This document shows, piece by piece, positions 6,347-9,033 of a stretch of 9,033 nucleotides of DNA; the first letter of the stretch is position 1, and every line of letters begins with the position of its first letter. The stretch spans positions 1-9,033 of the forward strand of contig CAZMBH010000038.1 of NCBI GenBank assembly GCA_964564535.1, read 5' to 3'. Under the pieces are notes generated by a model. It did no database searches and was not told the origin of the DNA. It saw nothing but the letters and a program-made list of their open reading frames with translations. The DNA comes from GWC2-37-13 sp964564535. Its GTDB lineage: Bacteria > Patescibacteriota > Microgenomatia > UBA1406 > GWC2-37-13. Made by a program: the position numbers and the translations under genes.

Positions 6347-8041
6347 ATGAAAAAATATTTGATATTTATTTTTGCCTATTTTTTTCTTTTTTTGAGTTTT
6401 ATTCCTAATTTTTACGAGATTTCCGTTTCTAATCTTGTTTCACCCGATCGAACCATGGTTTCCGGCGAACACATCTATACGTATGACTACAATGTATATA
6501 TCAGTAAAATTCATCAAGGACAGGAAGGCCGAATGAGCATTGTTGATAAATATGATAATCACCCCGAGCAAAAAGGTGTCTTCTTGCAAATGTTCTATCT
6601 AACTTCAGGAAAAATAACAAAGATATTTGATATACCACCAACTGTCACCTATCAGCTTCTCAGAATAATAATGTCGGTGTTTTGGATTAGTACAATAATT
6701 TTCCTAAATATATATTTTCTGAGGAAAATTTCCCTTATAAATTTAGGTGTTATTTTTTCACTATTGACAGCCAGTTTCCCGGTTTTTTACCAGTTTGAAA
6801 ACCAATGGTGGGTAACATTTTACATGAACTGGTGGCAGGAGCTGGATATTATGAAAAGGGTCAGCTTCATCCCTCATGATACATTTAATTACATATCAAT
6901 CTCAATTTTAAGCATCTTAATGAGTTTGACATCTAGAAATAAAAGTAATAAATATTTTCCCTTTATTTGCTTAATTATTTTTATTTCTGTTTTTATTCAA
7001 CCCAGCAGCGCTCTTTTGTTTCTCGTTTCCTGGACTTTGTATCATCTGACGCTGATTATCTGGTCAAAAAAATCCCGTGTCATTCCCGCGAAGGCGGGAA
7101 TCCAGACTTTCCTGGATCCCCTCCTACGAGGGGATGACCTCTGGAGACTTATAAAACGAACGTTCGTAATTTTTATTTCTGTTCTTCTCCCGATCTTATA
7201 TATAAAAACGTCTACTTCAACCTATCCCTGGAAAGCTTTATTGGATTTTGATCAAAATAACCGGCTTTCAGTTAACATAAAAGAATATATTTTTTCCCTT
7301 GGACCGGTTTTTTTCACCGGAATGGCTGGTTTAATTTTAGTGTTCTTCAAAAAAAAACAGGAACTGCTTAGTCTGGTTACTTGGATAGTAGGGGCCTCTA
7401 TATTGTTAATCTTGTTCAAATTCTTTCCCTATCAATCGGAGCTGCGTTTCGTCCAAACCGCCAATCACATCCCATTGGCAATTCTTTCTGCTTACTTTTT
7501 TAAATACCTCTTTGACAGGTCAAAAAACTTAATAACTACATATAGTATATATATAGTAATTACCTTTATCGTTTTCCTTGGTGTAGTCCAGGGTTATTTT
7601 TCTTTGAAATCGCAAACTCAGTTCATAAATCAAAGGGCGGTGGCAACAATTCCCCTAGTCCCCTATCCTCCGCAGGTCATGTACCCGATGAAAGATTTTT
7701 ACAACGGTCTAAAATGGTTAGAGATTAATACCGACCATAAAACTGTCGTTTTTTCTAAAATCACTGCCGGTAACTATATTCCTGCCTATTCCGGAAACTT
7801 CGTTTATCTTGGAAGTACCGGGGAGACCCCTAATTTTGAAGAACGGACTGAAAAAGTAAATGAATTTTTTTCGGGGAGTTTAACTGAAAATCAAGCGCTA
7901 AAATTTTTAAAAACAGAAAACATCAGTTATGTTTTTTACGGCCCTCAAGAAAAAGAAAATAATCTAAAAGATATTGCAGTTTATACTTTTTTGAAACCTG
8001 TATACCAATCACCGTTGGTAATTATTTATAAAATCGATTAG
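6347..8041 (+). CDS. GT-C-like multi-pass membrane protein, probable glycosyltransferase
   Basis: 564 aa from ATG 6347, 1 nt after the methyltransferase stop (TAA-T-ATG), so probably translationally coupled. A longer TTG start at 6332 would overlap the upstream gene and place charged residues before the signal-like helix, and is less likely. Membrane helix 1 is at residues 4-20. The first outer loop contains YTYDYNVYISKIHQG (Asp47), a position often acidic in GT-C enzymes. About ten further hydrophobic segments follow to residue ~425. The last ~130 residues are soluble, with WLEINTDHKTVVFS, ITAGNYIPAYSG and ISYVFYGPQEKE, an arrangement common in uncharacterised GT-C proteins of Patescibacteria. 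Residues 245-264 are encoded exactly by the 60-bp repeat pair at 7079-7138. Glycosyltransferase activity is inferred from architecture; no full catalytic signature is visible. Confidence 0.8.
   Translation: MKKYLIFIFAYFFLFLSFIPNFYEISVSNLVSPDRTMVSGEHIYTYDYNVYISKIHQGQEGRMSIVDKYDNHPEQKGVFLQMFYLTSGKITKIFDIPPTVTYQLLRIIMSVFWISTIIFLNIYFLRKISLINLGVIFSLLTASFPVFYQFENQWWVTFYMNWWQELDIMKRVSFIPHDTFNYISISILSILMSLTSRNKSNKYFPFICLIIFISVFIQPSSALLFLVSWTLYHLTLIIWSKKSRVIPAKAGIQTFLDPLLRGDDLWRLIKRTFVIFISVLLPILYIKTSTSTYPWKALLDFDQNNRLSVNIKEYIFSLGPVFFTGMAGLILVFFKKKQELLSLVTWIVGASILLILFKFFPYQSELRFVQTANHIPLAILSAYFFKYLFDRSKNLITTYSIYIVITFIVFLGVVQGYFSLKSQTQFINQRAVATIPLVPYPPQVMYPMKDFYNGLKWLEINTDHKTVVFSKITAGNYIPAYSGNFVYLGSTGETPNFEERTEKVNEFFSGSLTENQALKFLKTENISYVFYGPQEKENNLKDIAVYTFLKPVYQSPLVIIYKID
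7079..7138. repeat. Palindromic repeat pair inside the 564-aa membrane protein gene
   Basis: Unit 7079-7105 (plus orientation, arms ATTCCCGC/GCGGGAAT, loop GAAG) and unit 7112-7138 (minus orientation, arms ATCCCCTC/GAGGGGAT, loop GTAG) meet at their CCAG ends across 6 nt. The composite is exactly 60 bp, starts on a codon boundary and adds 20 codons: VIPAKAGIQ, TF, LDPLLRGDD. It lies between LTLIIWSKKSR and WRLIKRTFVIF, a short basic linker between two membrane segments. Confidence 0.94.
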
Positions 8042-8077
8042 TAAAAGCGAGATGCTTAATTTTTTGCGACTTTTGGA

Positions 8078-8108
8078 CTTCGCGACTGCGAAGAGGCTCC
8101 AACGGAGC
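8078..8108. repeat. Two adjacent short hairpins in the gap before the last gene
   Basis: CTTCGC-GACT-GCGAAG (8078-8093) is directly followed by GCTCC-AAC-GGAGC (8096-8108). Both stems are perfect and GC-rich in an otherwise AT-rich 96-bp gap between 8042 and 8137. They are unrelated in sequence to the GTCAT...CCAG family. They may be a copy of another dispersed repeat or an attenuator-like structure; no T-run follows, so they are not called a terminator. Confidence 0.55.
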
Positions 8109-8137
8109 AATAAAATTTAGTGGCGAGCTTTAAATAT

Positions 8138-8995
8138 ATGAAAAATAGCGCCTGTTATCTCTGCAAAAGCAAAGAAATTAAATTAATAGTTCCACTTGAT
8201 TGGCCGATAAAAAAATGTCTTAACTGCAATCTTATTCAAGTCAGTCCCCTACCCTCACTATCTGCTGTAAACCAACTTTATCAGGGCGACTATTGGAAAA
8301 ATTTTTCTTTTTATTCATCCCAATTACCAGCTCATAAAAAATATTTCAGAAGGAAAATCATCGATATAAAAAAGCTTCGCAAAGGCGGCCGTCTGCTTGA
8401 TGTTGGCTGTGCTTATGGGACTCTGATCAAGGAGGCCAATGATCAAGGTTTTATGGCCGAAGGAATCGATATTTCCGATTTTGCCATAAAGCAATGCCGG
8501 AAAAAAAATCTGAGGGCAACTACCGGAGTAATTACTGATATAAAGAAAAGTAATTATTATGACGTTGTGACCGCTTTTGAAGTTGTTGAACACGAAAGGG
8601 ATCCTTTGTTAACCGTTAGAACAGCTAAACAGCTGTTAAAACCCGGCGGACTTCTTGTTGTCAGCGTCCCAGACAGCAATTCCTGGAGTGCAAAAATTAT
8701 GGGCAAATACTGGTTTGGCTATCGGCACAAAGAACATCTATCTCATTTTACAAAAAACAGTCTTTATACATTATTGAAAAAAACGGGATTTTCTGATATT
8801 GTCATTAATGGCGATATTCCCCGTCCTTATCTTCTAACATACTATTTAGAAAGAATCAATTTCTATCTTTTTAAATCAGAATTATTAAATAAATCCATTT
8901 CATTTCTTAAAAAAGTTCCTTTAATAAATAATCTAGCTGTTCCCATTAATATTTGGGGTAATTTAATCGCCTATGCTGTTAAAAAAAATAATTGA
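8138..8995 (+). CDS. Class I SAM-dependent methyltransferase with intact N-terminal zinc ribbon
   Basis: 285 aa from ATG 8138. A GTG at 8120 would add six residues (MASFKY), but the family starts close to the first CxxC and a TAAAAT -10-like hexamer at 8111-8116 would initiate downstream of that GTG, so ATG is preferred. CYLC (Cys6, Cys9) and CLNC (Cys27, Cys30) form a complete four-cysteine zinc ribbon. SAM motif I LLDVGCAYG is at 86-94, GIDISD at 109-114 carries the ribose-binding acid Asp111, and EVVEHERDP (148-156) and VVSVPDSNSWS follow. The RHKEHLSHF block (196-204) is a common Methyltransf_23 feature. It resembles the enzyme at 5533 in length, domain order and C-terminal ending (...P.nIWGnL.A.aV), so the two are probably paralogues. 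Likely a sugar or precursor methylase of the same locus; substrate unknown. Confidence 0.87.
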   Translation: MKNSACYLCKSKEIKLIVPLDWPIKKCLNCNLIQVSPLPSLSAVNQLYQGDYWKNFSFYSSQLPAHKKYFRRKIIDIKKLRKGGRLLDVGCAYGTLIKEANDQGFMAEGIDISDFAIKQCRKKNLRATTGVITDIKKSNYYDVVTAFEVVEHERDPLLTVRTAKQLLKPGGLLVVSVPDSNSWSAKIMGKYWFGYRHKEHLSHFTKNSLYTLLKKTGFSDIVINGDIPRPYLLTYYLERINFYLFKSELLNKSISFLKKVPLINNLAVPINIWGNLIAYAVKKNN

Positions 8996-9033
8996 ATTAA
9001 AAAAACATTATTTATTTTTTATTTTCTTATCTC

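Noticed and set aside
1541..7138. CRISPR array from repeated 27-bp sequences
   Set aside because: The units are in alternating orientation, thousands of bases apart, inside genes, and lack regular spacers; there are no cas genes in the window.
7156..7167. Perfect 12-bp palindrome ACGAACGTTCGT inside the 564-aa gene
   Set aside because: It encodes ordinary linker residues and has no second copy nearby in the window; probably chance.
8045..8065. Possible intrinsic terminator after the 564-aa gene (AAGC-GAGAT-GCTT followed by AATTTTTT)
   Set aside because: The stem is only four base pairs with half A-T content, too weak to call, although the T-run is suitable.
8324..8593. Minus-strand open frame of 89 codons inside the last methyltransferase gene
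   Set aside because: It is antisense to the conserved SAM-binding motifs and has no recognisable protein features.

Overview
The window is AT-rich bacterial DNA. It carries a compact block of genes that looks like part of a cell-surface glycan or lipid-linked sugar locus. Several features resemble genomes of Patescibacteria (CPR), perhaps a Microgenomates-type lineage. These are giant multi-pass GT-C-like proteins without named orthologues, zinc-ribbon SAM methyltransferases, almost no Shine-Dalgarno sequences, tight gene spacing and abundant short palindromic repeats. This placement is inference from gene style; no ribosomal or other phylogenetic marker is present. TGA serves as a stop codon in two genes, which argues against the recoded (code 25) Gracilibacteria/SR1 lineages.

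Layout. The left edge holds the N-terminal 123 codons of an IS200-like/RAYT-type transposase on the minus strand, with a perfect 33-bp palindrome just upstream of its start. Three further minus-strand genes follow in map order: a 750-aa GT-C/YfhO-like membrane protein (502-2754), a 611-aa GT-C-type glycosyltransferase with a C-terminal NPCBM-like carbohydrate-binding domain (2894-4729), and a 228-aa single-pass membrane-anchored extracytoplasmic protein (4738-5424). The last two are 8 nt apart and probably co-transcribed leftward from a good sigma70-type promoter at 5464-5492. Divergently, on the plus strand, lie a SAM methyltransferase (5533-6345), a 564-aa GT-C-like membrane protein starting 1 nt after its stop (6347-8041), and a second SAM methyltransferase with an intact zinc ribbon (8138-8995). 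The last 38 bases hold nothing I can call.

The most striking signal is a family of eight 27-bp hairpin units of the form GTCAT...CCAG. Each has perfect 8-bp arms and a four-base loop of type G-N-A-R. They occur as four inverted pairs. One pair is intergenic (2783-2886). The other three sit inside the three large membrane-protein genes (1541-1608, 3647-3705, 7079-7138), keep each reading frame open, and fall in hydrophilic linkers between membrane segments. The arms differ between copies by compensatory changes, so structure is conserved rather than sequence alone. The GTCAT-first unit is read in all three possible frames in the three genes. This recalls Rickettsia palindromic elements and Neisseria dRS3-type repeats, but in glycosyltransferase-like genes.

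Working model (inference): the GT-C proteins transfer sugars from polyprenyl-phosphate donors on the outer face of the membrane, the methyltransferases modify sugars or other precursors in the cytoplasm, and the anchored 228-aa protein acts at the surface. Substrates cannot be read from the sequence.
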